This document shows, in pieces, positions 14,206 through 21,391 of a stretch of 23,588 nucleotides of DNA (positions are counted from its first letter, which is position 1; each line of letters opens with the position of its first letter). The notes under the pieces were generated by a model, which worked only from the letters and a program-made list of their open reading frames with translations, was not told the DNA's origin and ran no database searches. Both the position numbers and the translations under genes were made by a program. This stretch comes from a virus, in the IMG/VR virus record IMGVR_UViG_3300037119_005060, positions 1 to 23,588 of that record; one strand, given 5' to 3'.

Positions 14206-15408
14206 TCAGACCATCGCCAACCCCACCCCACCCCCACCCTGGGCTTCGCTCAGGGCCTCGACATAATCAGCGTAGTCCTCATCGGTCTGGCTGCTGGCGA
14301 GGTATTTGGCGCGGGCTTCCTTCACGGACGTATCGGCCCCTGGGGCCGGTGGCGTTCCGCGAGCCGCCGAGGGCACGGCCGGAGCACGCTTGGGTTTCGG
14401 TGCGAGAAACGGTTGCAACTTGGGATCCACACTCGAGGACGGAGCGGCCGCTGCGCGCGCCGCCTGGGCCGGGAGCAGTCCGGCCGCGATCAGTTCTTCC
14501 TGTTGCTCGATCGCCGCCCTGGCCAGGGTCGCCGCGATCCAGCGACCGTTGATAGCGGTCTTGAGCGCCGGGAATTGCTCCAGCGTTTGGCTCGTCCATT
14601 TCGACATGTCACTCTCGGGATCACGCAGCTCGGGATGTTTGGTTTCGACGTGACGCTCCCACCCTGGGCGGAGCTCCTCCGCTTTTACTTGCGCGGCCGC
14701 CTGCTGTCCTTCCTGCTGGATCTGGATCCGGCGGGCCGGGATCTGCTTCGCGATCGCGTGGTTGGCCTTGACCAACATCTCGCGAACCTCTTGCGGCGTG
14801 AAATCCTTCGTCTCTTTCGAGTCGCCCTCTCCCACTTCTATCCCGAAAGCGCCGTCCAGGTTAAGGATGGCCCAATCGTGGATCTGTTCCGCGATGCGGA
14901 GGTGTTCGTCCAACGCCTCCATCGTCTTGAGGTTCTCGTATGGATTGCCGGAGCGCGCTGGCTGATCGGCCGGTGCGGCCGGTGGAGTCTTTTCGCCTGG
15001 CTGCTTTTCGAGGAGAGCCGTGAGTCTCTTGATCTCGGCGTCTTTCTCGGCCACTTGCGGCTCCAGTTCCCCTTTTATTTTGCCGGTGAGTGCGTCGATC
15101 CGGGCCAGGAGTTTCGGGTCGGTGTTGCGACGCTGTTCCTCCGTGAGCTCGGTCCCTTGCTGCGGAGCAGTCGATTGCTGCTCCTGGTGTTGCGGTTGCT
15201 GTTTCTCGACCTTGGCCCTGGCGCGATCCAGGATCTCCTTGGGCACGTCCATGAGTTCCAGCATCTCGAGCTCGGGCGCGCGGTCATCGACCGGCTCCGA
15301 GTGGGTTTGCTGTTCTCCTGAGCGGTCCTGTGGCCCTGGTGAGGCGACGTTGGCGCTGGTCTGACTTTCCCCGGTGACGCCCGGAGCGGCGGCTGGTTCA
15401 GCGTTCAT
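14206..15408 (-). CDS. Capsid scaffold-like protein, 400 aa
   Basis: The preferred start is the ATG at 15408-15406 (MNAEPAAAPGVTG), preceded by GGGAGG with 8-base spacing. The frame opens 30 residues earlier without such a site. The protein is acidic and rich in Gln, Glu, Ala and Pro. It has a disordered N-terminus, a helical part with KIKGELEPQVAEKDAEIKRL (coiled coil), a central ordered block around residues 150-300, and an Ala/Pro-rich tail ending GGGGVGLAMV. This composition and the position directly before the major capsid gene are typical of scaffolding proteins, which guide head assembly and then leave. No Ser protease triad was recognised, so no maturation protease is claimed. Its stop lies 31 bases before the capsid ATG. 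Confidence 0.75.
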   Translation of the reverse strand: MNAEPAAAPGVTGESQTSANVASPGPQDRSGEQQTHSEPVDDRAPELEMLELMDVPKEILDRARAKVEKQQPQHQEQQSTAPQQGTELTEEQRRNTDPKLLARIDALTGKIKGELEPQVAEKDAEIKRLTALLEKQPGEKTPPAAPADQPARSGNPYENLKTMEALDEHLRIAEQIHDWAILNLDGAFGIEVGEGDSKETKDFTPQEVREMLVKANHAIAKQIPARRIQIQQEGQQAAAQVKAEELRPGWERHVETKHPELRDPESDMSKWTSQTLEQFPALKTAINGRWIAATLARAAIEQQEELIAAGLLPAQAARAAAAPSSSVDPKLQPFLAPKPKRAPAVPSAARGTPPAPGADTSVKEARAKYLASSQTDEDYADYVEALSEAQGGGGVGLAMV

Positions 15409-15570
15409 GGAATAGACCTCCCAAGTGGCAACAACACTTATTTGGCTCGTGGCCCGAGGTTGGAGTGAAGGAATGGCCTCGCATTGCGGTCCGAGCAAAA
15501 CTCGGCCGGAGAGGCAAAGTCAAAGATTCCGCTATGGTCGGCGGACGGGATCAGACGTGATCGGCCAGGA
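15409..15570 (-). other. Intergenic region before the scaffold gene
   Basis: No convincing gene is seen here. It contains a small hairpin, CCGAG with loop TTTTG and CTCGG (15491-15505 on the minus strand), without a T-run after it. A TTGACT (15524-15519) could be a -35 box but has no good -10 partner at the right distance. The scaffold Shine-Dalgarno is at its left end. Confidence 0.5.
15417..15422 (-). promoter_or_regulatory. Shine-Dalgarno GGGAGG of the scaffold-like gene
   Basis: The minus-strand GGGAGG is followed by 8 bases and then ATG at 15408-15406. It decides the start of the scaffold-like protein, because the upstream Met at 15498 has no comparable site. Confidence 0.65.
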
Positions 15571-15756
15571 TCAGGCCGGATCGGGAGAGTTCTCGTCTCG
15601 TTTAGGGTCCGGGAGGCTCGTCCAATCCTCGGTGTGGCGCTCCGCTCCGCTCGCTCCGCCAATCACGTAAAGGGGGACCTTCATCTCCCGAGCAGCTTCT
15701 TGCGCCCGTTTAATGAGCTCGCGGCCGTGCTCGAGCCCTCCGTGGGACTCGAGCAT
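15571..15756 (-). CDS. Small doubtful ORF between TIM-barrel gene and scaffold, 61 aa
   Basis: The ATG at 15756-15754 starts MLESHGGLEHGRELIKRAQ, and the frame continues through REMKVPLYVIGGASGAERH to an acidic, Pro-rich end. The frame is open further upstream into the end of the TIM-barrel gene, and no ribosome-binding site precedes the ATG. The first 40 residues look like a helix and a beta strand of a real small domain. The end looks less protein-like. It could be a genuine small protein, translated by coupling to the upstream gene, or the remnant of a larger gene. The neighbouring gap 15409-15570 holds an overlapping frame in another phase, which leaves a frameshifted remnant possible. 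Confidence 0.4.
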   Translation of the reverse strand: MLESHGGLEHGRELIKRAQEAAREMKVPLYVIGGASGAERHTEDWTSLPDPKRDENSPDPA

Positions 15757-15773
15757 GAGAAGCAGGTAGGCGT

Positions 15774-16655
15774 TTATTTGAAAATCCCGTTGTATTTGAC
15801 CAGGAGATCCCGGTAGGCCGGATTTTCCCCGTCGGCCGAGTAGACCTCGACGAAATCCGCGCCCATGTTGTTCGCCGCGATGAAGCACTCCTCGAGCGTG
15901 CCTTTGAGATCGCCGCCGACGCTCCCGTCAGACGCTCCGGTCATCTGGAACCCGCCCGGGTGCGTGTCGTTAGCCGTAATCAGGTTGTTGATGTAAAACC
16001 CGCTGTTACTTTTGGCGTTGAGGCCCCATTGCATGACGCCAAAGAGCGGATAAGCCAGGAGAGCGCGGTTGACGATCGCGATTAGCTTGGCCTGGGCGCT
16101 CGGATCCTTGAAGGGCGTCCCTCCCGCCAGGATGAACGGAGTTTGACGGAGATAGGCCGCGTAAGTGTCGACCAGGAGATTTGCGACGACCGTCCAGGAG
16201 GCCATAAAATCCTCGTTCGTTTCCGCCAGGCCGATATCGGCCGGGAGCGGCATGTAGCTCTCGGTCTTGTAACCGAACCCGCCCATCGTGATGTAATCGA
16301 CCAGGCCGTCCAGGTGGATGCAAAGCTCGCGCGTAAACCGGATCAACTTGGGCTGCACGATCGGATCAAACGGGAGGATCATGGGCCCGGTCCCGAACTG
16401 TGGCGCGGTGTAGGCTTTTGCCCCGGCCCCGATCAACCAATCCGGGTATTTGGAAAGGCAATTGACGCTCACGCCCAATTGCTTCCGCGCGGCGACGGCC
16501 TCCGCGATCGCTTTGTCGATTACGCCGAATTTGAAAACGCCATCCGACGACTCGCATTGGTTCCAGCCAATGGTTTGTCTGTCGCCCCCGAAACCGGGGT
16601 TACTGAGCGGGTTGCCTCCAATTTCAAAGAGGCCGTGCGGTCGTTTGATTCTCAT
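15774..16655 (-). CDS. Stand-alone TIM-barrel glycosidase-like protein in the head module, 293 aa
   Basis: The sequence has the rhythm of a beta/alpha-barrel sugar hydrolase. It opens with TIGWNQCESSDGVFKFGVID, then a helix and a strand (AVAARKQLGVSVNCLSKYPDWL), later LDGLVDYITMGGFG, and ends with GADFVEVYSADGENP (about residues 265-279). The same ending motif, GA-x-x-x-E-x-YSAD, occurs at 850-860 of the large fusion protein. Both also share an opening of IG-x-N followed by a DGV(F/Y)-type segment, so they are homologous domains. Which Glu residues are catalytic is unknown, although E270 is conserved between the two copies. There is no signal peptide. It lies between portal-linked and scaffold genes, an odd place for a glycan enzyme. 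It could be a virion-bound hydrolase or a catalytically dead structural barrel. Confidence 0.7.
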   Translation of the reverse strand: MRIKRPHGLFEIGGNPLSNPGFGGDRQTIGWNQCESSDGVFKFGVIDKAIAEAVAARKQLGVSVNCLSKYPDWLIGAGAKAYTAPQFGTGPMILPFDPIVQPKLIRFTRELCIHLDGLVDYITMGGFGYKTESYMPLPADIGLAETNEDFMASWTVVANLLVDTYAAYLRQTPFILAGGTPFKDPSAQAKLIAIVNRALLAYPLFGVMQWGLNAKSNSGFYINNLITANDTHPGGFQMTGASDGSVGGDLKGTLEECFIAANNMGADFVEVYSADGENPAYRDLLVKYNGIFK

Positions 16656-16696
16656 GGGGTTAAATTTATCTCATAGGATCCGTGCCAAGTCCATTT

Positions 16697-17020
16697 TCAC
16701 GGCCGGGTCGGTGCCATTTTCGCGGAGTTGCGGATCCGGCCTTGCACTCGGCGAGCGTAGAGAGTTGAGCGCAGATCGGAGAGAGCTTTGGATCCGCCCA
16801 GGTGCCCGGCGGCCGTCGTCGGATCGCCCAGGTAAGCCTGGGCGCTTGCGATCGAGTTGCGCTCGGCCGTGTCGATCAACTGGTTGAACGCTCGCCAGGC
16901 CGGATGCGTGTCGGGCAAGGTGGTCAGGATCTCGTTGAGCTCGAGCTCGCCTAACTGTTTCCCCTCGCGCACGACCACGATCGGCGCGGGGCGGAAAATG
17001 GCCTCGAGGAATTTATTCAA
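16697..17020 (-). CDS. Small portal-linked hypothetical protein with TTG start, 107 aa
   Basis: The only sensible start is TTG at 17020-17018, which overlaps the portal stop TGA in a TTGA. This implies translation coupled to the portal gene. The protein begins (M)NKFLEAIFRPAPIVVV, then has a helical part (LNEILTTLPDTHPAWRAFNQLIDTAERN) and a SKALSDLRSTLYARR segment near the end. Small helical proteins of this style, with a HP-x-W/L-x-A motif before a long helix, often follow the portal gene in phages, but their function is not established. It may help head assembly or DNA packaging. There is no signal peptide or membrane helix. Confidence 0.65.
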   Translation of the reverse strand: MNKFLEAIFRPAPIVVVREGKQLGELELNEILTTLPDTHPAWRAFNQLIDTAERNSIASAQAYLGDPTTAAGHLGGSKALSDLRSTLYARRVQGRIRNSAKMAPTRP

Positions 17021-19257
17021 TAGCCGCCCCCTGTGCTCGGGCCTTTGGTCGTCGGGAGCGCCTTTTGCGGTTCGATCGCCGAGGTCGCCAGGGTCCGGCC
17101 GATTTCCGGGTTGTCCCGGTATTGCTGGATCTGTTTTTGGAAGAATTGCAGCCGTTGTTGCAAGATCTCGACCGTGTCGGGGTTATCGGCCAGGCGTTTC
17201 GCCATCCTTGGGTTTTTCGACTGGAACGTCGCGTTCGTCAGCACGTCGGCCCGGAGCTGGTGGTTGCCGTGCATTGGCGGCGGGACTTCCAGGCCGTTAA
17301 AGGCGCTATTGATCGCCCCGAGCTCGTCTTTCATCTCTTGCTGCGTGGCTTCCTGCTGTGGTCGGCTGATCCGATCGACCAGGCTCGGGTCGAGCATCTC
17401 GAGGCCAACGTCCGCGACCTGGCTCATGTCGTATTTGCCGGTCTGATCGAGCTGGAGGAGCTGCTGGACAAGCGGGATCATTTTGGCCGCGTATTCCTCG
17501 CCCAGGTTGCGCGGATCGTAGAGTGCCCGGATCTCGTGCTGCGCCTGGATCGCGCGGGCGTCCAGGTGAAACGGCCGGCGGAGTGGTCCGACCACGGCCT
17601 GGACTTTGGCGTCCGCCTCGAACTGTTGCATCAGCATGAAAGTATGTTCCAAGACCTGGGTGTATTCGGCCAGGATATCGAAGGTCATTTCCTGGCGGTA
17701 AGCGGCCTTGAGCTCGGGATCGATGTTGACCCCAAAGAGCGGGAGAAACTCCTCCGCCCGCAGTTCCACCCGGTTCTCGATCTCGATCGAGCGCACGCTC
17801 GGCGGGGGCAAATTCATAAACTGGTAATCGGTCGCGCGATCGACCCCGAGGACGGCTCGCGGGAGCGGGTAGCCGCCCAGGGTGTCCATTCGGTTCTTGG
17901 GCACGATCAGGGGCGGGCCGAGCTCGAGCGCGGTTAGATCGGTCCGGCCGTCGCATTGCGTCTTGATCTCTTTCTCCCAGGTGTAGAGCTTTTCCGGGAT
18001 CCCTTCGCTCGAGAAGATCGGGCCGTCTGTGTGCTCAATCCGGTGCACCACGTAGGGGTAACGGCCGTGATCGTAGTCCAGTTTCTCGTGCGTGGCGTAA
18101 AACGGGTTTTTGCCCTTGTCCCCGATCGCGAGCGGGTTGAACACCGTCTCGTAAATGCACGTCGAACCCTGCTCGCTCGTCCGATAGCGGGTGTGATAGA
18201 GCTCGTACATCTCCTTGAAGGTGCCGTCCCATTGCGGTTGGTAGTGGCCGGTCCGGCTGCTCGCCCCGTCCTGATAATAGTTGCGCTCGCCCATTGTCCG
18301 GCCGGTCCAGGTCGCGTTCGCCGTCTCGCCCTTGTGTTTGAGGAGCTCGGCCACGAAGTCCTCGCGGTAATCGCGCAAGCGGATCCGGCTGATGAGATCC
18401 TCGCGCGTCACCCATTCGCGATCGGCGATGTAAGGCGCGGCCTGGAGATCGCGCGTCTCGAGAGGGAAAAGCACGTCCACCCCGAGCCGTTTCGCGGTCC
18501 ACCGCGGTTGTGATTTGTAGGTGTAACGAACCGGGACCTGGGCTGTGCCCATGACCTGGAGATCGTCCAGGACCCGGGCCGCTGTCCGCCTCGTCAGCAC
18601 GTCGGAGATCTGCATCAGGAGCTCGATATAATTCTCCTCGTAGGCCGGATCCCGGAGCGTCTCCATGATCCGCACCATGTTGTTAGGCTTGCCCGTCTTG
18701 GACTGGATAAACATGTCGATCAACGGGAGCGTGAGCTCGTGCTCGTCGATCCGCTCCTCCTGAGCCCACTCGACCGCCATCAGGCACGCCCCGTAGGCGT
18801 ACCGCCAGTTGAGGCACAAGGGGATCTCGCGCCGGACGTTTTCCGCCATTTTGGTCCCTACCATCCACTTGAGGAACATCGTTGCCTGGCTCGTCTCGCG
18901 GGTGCCGATCGCGGGCCGGAACGCTTCGCATTGGATCTTGGCGTTGTAGCTAATGATCTTGCCAACCATGACGTGGCGGCGGACGTGTTTCTCGGCCAGG
19001 CGGATCCGGGTGTCGGAAGATCCTTCCCAGGGAAAGGGTTCGTCTGGATCGTCGGCGTAAGCGTGCTTGAGGCCGTCGTCGCTTTGCCCGTCCCATCTGG
19101 CGTGCCAATAGCCGTAGCAGTTATCCCAACGATCATAGACTCCGTTCAAGTCAGTCAGGGATTTGTTAATGGCCGCGCTGAGAGCCTTGATTTTCGGCTT
19201 CTCGCTGGCCAGTTCGATGAGATCTTCTTCGCGTTCGCGTTCGGTTAATTCGATCAT
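17017..19257 (-). CDS. Portal protein, 746 aa
   Basis: This protein is predicted to form the dodecameric ring at one capsid vertex, through which DNA is packaged and ejected. An N-terminal helical part with YWHARWDGQSDDG is followed by PDEPFPWEGSSDTRIRLAEKHV (about residues 71-92). That segment has the PFP-G-x-SD pattern common near the start of portal proteins. A long alpha/beta body follows. Residues near 405-520 contain FSSEGIPEKLYTWEKEIKTQ and PLIVPKNRM, and a helical region with VLEHTFMLMQQFEADAKVQ resembles the portal stem and crown. The Gln-rich C-terminal helix (VEILQQRLQFFQKQIQQY) is also usual. The length suits large podovirus-like portals. The start overlaps the upstream zinc-ribbon gene (ATGA), and the stop overlaps the TTG of the next gene. 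The terminase upstream and scaffold/capsid genes downstream support the call. Confidence 0.85.
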   Translation of the reverse strand: MIELTEREREEDLIELASEKPKIKALSAAINKSLTDLNGVYDRWDNCYGYWHARWDGQSDDGLKHAYADDPDEPFPWEGSSDTRIRLAEKHVRRHVMVGKIISYNAKIQCEAFRPAIGTRETSQATMFLKWMVGTKMAENVRREIPLCLNWRYAYGACLMAVEWAQEERIDEHELTLPLIDMFIQSKTGKPNNMVRIMETLRDPAYEENYIELLMQISDVLTRRTAARVLDDLQVMGTAQVPVRYTYKSQPRWTAKRLGVDVLFPLETRDLQAAPYIADREWVTREDLISRIRLRDYREDFVAELLKHKGETANATWTGRTMGERNYYQDGASSRTGHYQPQWDGTFKEMYELYHTRYRTSEQGSTCIYETVFNPLAIGDKGKNPFYATHEKLDYDHGRYPYVVHRIEHTDGPIFSSEGIPEKLYTWEKEIKTQCDGRTDLTALELGPPLIVPKNRMDTLGGYPLPRAVLGVDRATDYQFMNLPPPSVRSIEIENRVELRAEEFLPLFGVNIDPELKAAYRQEMTFDILAEYTQVLEHTFMLMQQFEADAKVQAVVGPLRRPFHLDARAIQAQHEIRALYDPRNLGEEYAAKMIPLVQQLLQLDQTGKYDMSQVADVGLEMLDPSLVDRISRPQQEATQQEMKDELGAINSAFNGLEVPPPMHGNHQLRADVLTNATFQSKNPRMAKRLADNPDTVEILQQRLQFFQKQIQQYRDNPEIGRTLATSAIEPQKALPTTKGPSTGGGY

Positions 19258-19730
19258 GGCGTGGGCTGTTGTTGTGGCGGCGCCGGGTCGAGGCCGATTT
19301 TGTGGAAAACTCTTGCTGCGTAAGTCGTAAATTGGAGAGGGATAGCGGGCGGGAGCGGGGCGCGGCGAACGAATTTCAGGCGATCCTGATGCACGCTACG
19401 CACTAGACCATTCTTAAATCGAACGTCAAAGATTCCCCTCCCGGTGACCCTAAGCGGAGCCCCATAGCGGTTACACCTTGGACAGGCCAATCGGCAAAGC
19501 TGGACCTCGAGCTGGCAGGCGTGGCAGGTCGCGCGTTTGTCGTGCGCCGTTTCCGAGAGGAGCTTGACCTGGCCGAGCATGAAGCAGTTAGGACAGACCA
19601 GGCGGTCCTGTTGCAGTTCGCGGCCGCAATCCATACAACTCCACCAGCTTCCCCAGGGCCGGATGATCTCACCCTCGCCGATCCCGCGCGCGACGTGCTT
19701 AACAATGTCATGCGGTTTCCAGGCTCTCAT
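19254..19730 (-). CDS. Double zinc-ribbon protein, 158 aa
   Basis: Four CxxC knuckles are visible. C32/C35 and C46/C49 form one likely zinc ribbon (CMDC, CPNC). C69/C72 and C83/C86 form a second (CHAC, CPRC), with an extra Cys at 79. The N-terminal 30 residues (WKPHDIVKHVARGIGEG) precede the ribbons. The C-terminal part is basic and ends with a Pro/Gln-rich tail. Zinc ribbons of this type bind nucleic acid or proteins, but no specific family is recognised. The gene overlaps the portal start in an ATGA and follows the helical protein by only 5 bases, so it sits between terminase and portal. It could help packaging or DNA handling, or be an accessory (moron-like) gene. Confidence 0.7.
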   Translation of the reverse strand: MRAWKPHDIVKHVARGIGEGEIIRPWGSWWSCMDCGRELQQDRLVCPNCFMLGQVKLLSETAHDKRATCHACQLEVQLCRLACPRCNRYGAPLRVTGRGIFDVRFKNGLVRSVHQDRLKFVRRAPLPPAIPLQFTTYAARVFHKIGLDPAPPQQQPTP

Positions 19731-19735
19731 AGGAC

Positions 19736-20380
19736 CTAGTTGGCTAGTTTCAGCATTACATCGGCGACCTTGTCCAGGGTCCCGTCGGCCGAGAGGGCTT
19801 TAAGTTTTTCGCATAACCGAACAAACTCAGAAAGTCGCACCATCTCCTTCTCGTAATCGTGACCCAGGAAGAACTCTCGCAACTCAGTCAGAGCTTTGAT
19901 TGACAGGGTTTTTTCGGCCTCCATCGTCATGCGCCAGGAGCGCAAGTTTTTGACGGCTTTAGGGAGCTCGTCCGTGAAATTCATCACGTCCTCCCGGAAG
20001 TTATCCGTCGCTTCTTCCAGGATCCGCCTGGCGAGCTTTACCTCCTGGGCGTACTCGACGATATCGGTGTCCATAAGTGCTTTTTTCTTTCTAACTATCA
20101 GGTCCGCGACCGGCGCAACTAGCTCCGCCTCGAGTTTTTTCCAATTCTCCTCGCGATAGGGAATGTTTTGTATTTCTCCGCCTCTTGGCATATCAAACCT
20201 CGGCCGCTCTCTCGGCGGGTGGTAAATCTCGCTGCTCCTCGAAAGTAACTTTGCTGCTTCCCGGTTGATTGGTTTCCAGGCGATCGTCCCGCCCGCGACC
20301 AGCTCCCGGCTCGGCCGGACCAGTCGCCTCGGCGGTGGTGGGAGCGGCACGATGTGATCGGGTCGCAACACTGGATTCAT
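19736..20380 (-). CDS. Hypothetical helical phage protein, 214 aa
   Basis: The N-terminal 80 residues are Pro/Arg-rich and probably disordered (VPLPPPPRRLVRPSREL, then IYHPPRERPRFDMPRGG). From residue 85 on the protein is mainly helical and charged. Examples are NWKKLEAELVAPVADLIVRK, EYAQEVKLARRILEEATDNF and EKEMVRLSEFVRLCEKLKAL, so a helical bundle or coiled coil is likely. No family is recognised. The start lies 3 bases after the Lar-like gene stop. GATC sites are rare here (three in 645 bases) compared with about one per 50 bases elsewhere, and the sequence is visibly less GC-rich, which hints at a separate origin. A DNA-packaging or small-terminase-like role is possible from position but unsupported. 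Confidence 0.65.
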   Translation of the reverse strand: MNPVLRPDHIVPLPPPPRRLVRPSRELVAGGTIAWKPINREAAKLLSRSSEIYHPPRERPRFDMPRGGEIQNIPYREENWKKLEAELVAPVADLIVRKKKALMDTDIVEYAQEVKLARRILEEATDNFREDVMNFTDELPKAVKNLRSWRMTMEAEKTLSIKALTELREFFLGHDYEKEMVRLSEFVRLCEKLKALSADGTLDKVADVMLKLAN

Positions 20381-20383
20381 GGC

Positions 20384-21007
20384 TCATTTCTTCTCCTTGG
20401 CTTGGGCGGCGAAATAGTGACGGCACCTGCTCTGCGCCCACTTAACAAAATCCTCTGCTGTATCCAATGGAGCACCCCAAACTTTGTAGTTGGCGTCCCT
20501 TATGTTGCACAACTCTGCCTCCGCCGTGGCGAGTCGGGCGCGAAGGTCGGATCTCTCCTGTTCACCGAAATAATTCTGGACTGCACAGAGTTTCTTGTAT
20601 CGCTCCAACTCAGCCTCCGCTGTGGCGAGTTGGGTGGAAATGCAATAAGCACAGCCATCTTCCGTCGTATCGTGTCCGCAATCAGAACAAATTCTGTCGA
20701 TGGCTACTAATCCCTTGCGGCGCTTGTAGTCCTCCAACTCTGCCTGCACTAGCGCGAGGGCGGCTTCGTGATTGGCACGGGAGATGTAACTTGTGTCCAC
20801 GCTGGCGCTCGGTTGCTGGCGCTGCGCGCTTAGTTCGCGTCGATTCCATGCAACGATAGCTGATTCTTGTCCGAGTGAGTTGTTATTGTAGGAACCACAT
20901 TTTGCACAGCCGACTCTCCAATGATCTTTGTGCGTTTCTGCCAGCTCAGGATCTGGATTGCCACAGAATGGGCAGGGTAAAAGTTTAGGCGTGTCGCTCA
21001 TGCTCAT
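20384..21007 (-). CDS. Lar-like zinc-ribbon protein fused to a second Cys cluster and coiled coil, 207 aa
   Basis: Residues 9-57 match the Lar (restriction alleviation) style: LLPCPFCGNPDPEL with C12/C15, then VGCAKCGSYNN with C34/C37, then AIVAWNRR. Known Lar proteins help phage DNA escape host type I restriction, but many phage proteins with this zinc ribbon have no tested role. A second zinc-binding cluster follows (CSDC, CAYC; C107/C110/C119/C122). It is surrounded by helical repeats LVQAELEDYKRR, ATAEAELERYKKL and ATAEAELCNIRD, which are likely coiled coils. The whole gene is clearly lower in GC and has only three GATC sites in 624 bases, unlike its surroundings. The ATG overlaps the upstream stop (ATGA), and a second Met lies at codon 3. 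It is probably an accessory gene acquired by the phage. Confidence 0.75.
   Translation of the reverse strand: MSMSDTPKLLPCPFCGNPDPELAETHKDHWRVGCAKCGSYNNNSLGQESAIVAWNRRELSAQRQQPSASVDTSYISRANHEAALALVQAELEDYKRRKGLVAIDRICSDCGHDTTEDGCAYCISTQLATAEAELERYKKLCAVQNYFGEQERSDLRARLATAEAELCNIRDANYKVWGAPLDTAEDFVKWAQSRCRHYFAAQAKEKK
20511..20634. repeat. Imperfect 28-bp direct repeats inside the Lar-like gene
   Basis: Positions 20511-20538 and 20607-20634 match at 25 of 28 bases (aactctgcctccgccgtggc against aactcagcctccgctgtggc, and onward). A weaker third copy starts near 20736. They encode the repeated ATAEAEL helix segment, so they arose by internal duplication of a coiled-coil unit. Confidence 0.8.
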
Positions 21008-21201
21008 TTCGGTGCGACTAATCCCAGGGATTGCTTGACGGCGGGCCAGTCGTATTTCTTGCGACCGTGCTCGCTGAATTTTCTCGGCTTGATCTCGCCT
21101 TCCCGGATCAGTCGGTTGACCTCGTTCTTGCCGACACCCAGGGCGGTTAGGGCGTCGATCAGTTCGCTCCGGTTGAGAAATCTCGTTAGTCTCTTACTCA
21201 C
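21004..21201 (-). CDS. Small winged-helix DNA-binding protein, 65 aa
   Basis: The product has a helix-turn-helix/winged-helix layout typical of small excisionase/AlpA/MerR-type or gpNu1-type DNA-binding domains. Its parts are FLNRSELIDALTALGV, then GKNEVNRLIREGEIKPRKFS (recognition helix and turn), then a wing GRKKYDWPAVKQSLG. The start is GTG at 21201-21199, overlapping the upstream gene by 8 bases, and its stop overlaps the next ATG (ATGA). In many phages a winged-helix protein next to the large terminase is the small terminase subunit, which recognises packaging sites. Here it lies downstream of the large subunit and is very short. A regulator of late genes or an excisionase-like protein is equally possible. 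Confidence 0.7.
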   Translation of the reverse strand: MSKRLTRFLNRSELIDALTALGVGKNEVNRLIREGEIKPRKFSEHGRKKYDWPAVKQSLGLVAPK

Positions 21202-21388
21202 GTTGCGGGTGGATTTTGGTTTTGATGGCCGACCATCGTTTGCGGATGCTATCGGCGGTCTTTTCCAGGGGCTCGACGTAGAGGGCCGTAGGGCAAATTA
21301 ACACCGGCTCACCCTGGAGATAGTTCGCCCTGGCGTGCATCTCTTTTGGCATACCGCAGCGGGCACAAGTGTCATTTTCGATTTCCAT
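21194..21388 (-). CDS. Small Cys/His zinc-binding-like protein, 64 aa
   Basis: The sequence contains CARCGMPKEMHA (C8, C11, H18) and a later ICPTALY (C32). This C-C-H-C arrangement probably binds one zinc ion. The C-terminal half is basic and helical (LEKTADSIRKRWSAIKTK). Small proteins with CxxCG-x-P and a following His are common in phage genomes, but their function is unknown. The ATG lies 3 bases after the terminase stop, and its own end overlaps the winged-helix gene. It begins a run of three Cys-containing small proteins among the five genes between terminase and portal. No other family features are seen. Confidence 0.7.
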   Translation of the reverse strand: MEIENDTCARCGMPKEMHARANYLQGEPVLICPTALYVEPLEKTADSIRKRWSAIKTKIHPQRE

Positions 21389-21391
21389 TTT

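Noticed and set aside
13125-14552. 475-codon plus-strand open frame
   Set aside because: It is antisense to the capsid and scaffold genes, with shadow-like composition.
15491-15505. Hairpin CCGAG-loop-CTCGG as terminator
   Set aside because: The stem is only 5 bp and no T-run follows on the minus strand.
15519-15524. TTGACT as a -35 promoter box before the scaffold gene
   Set aside because: No acceptable -10 sequence lies 16-18 bases downstream, so a promoter cannot be supported.
20511-20780. CRISPR-like array from the spaced repeats
   Set aside because: The repeats are imperfect, unevenly spaced and encode the same helix in a protein, so this is an internal gene duplication.
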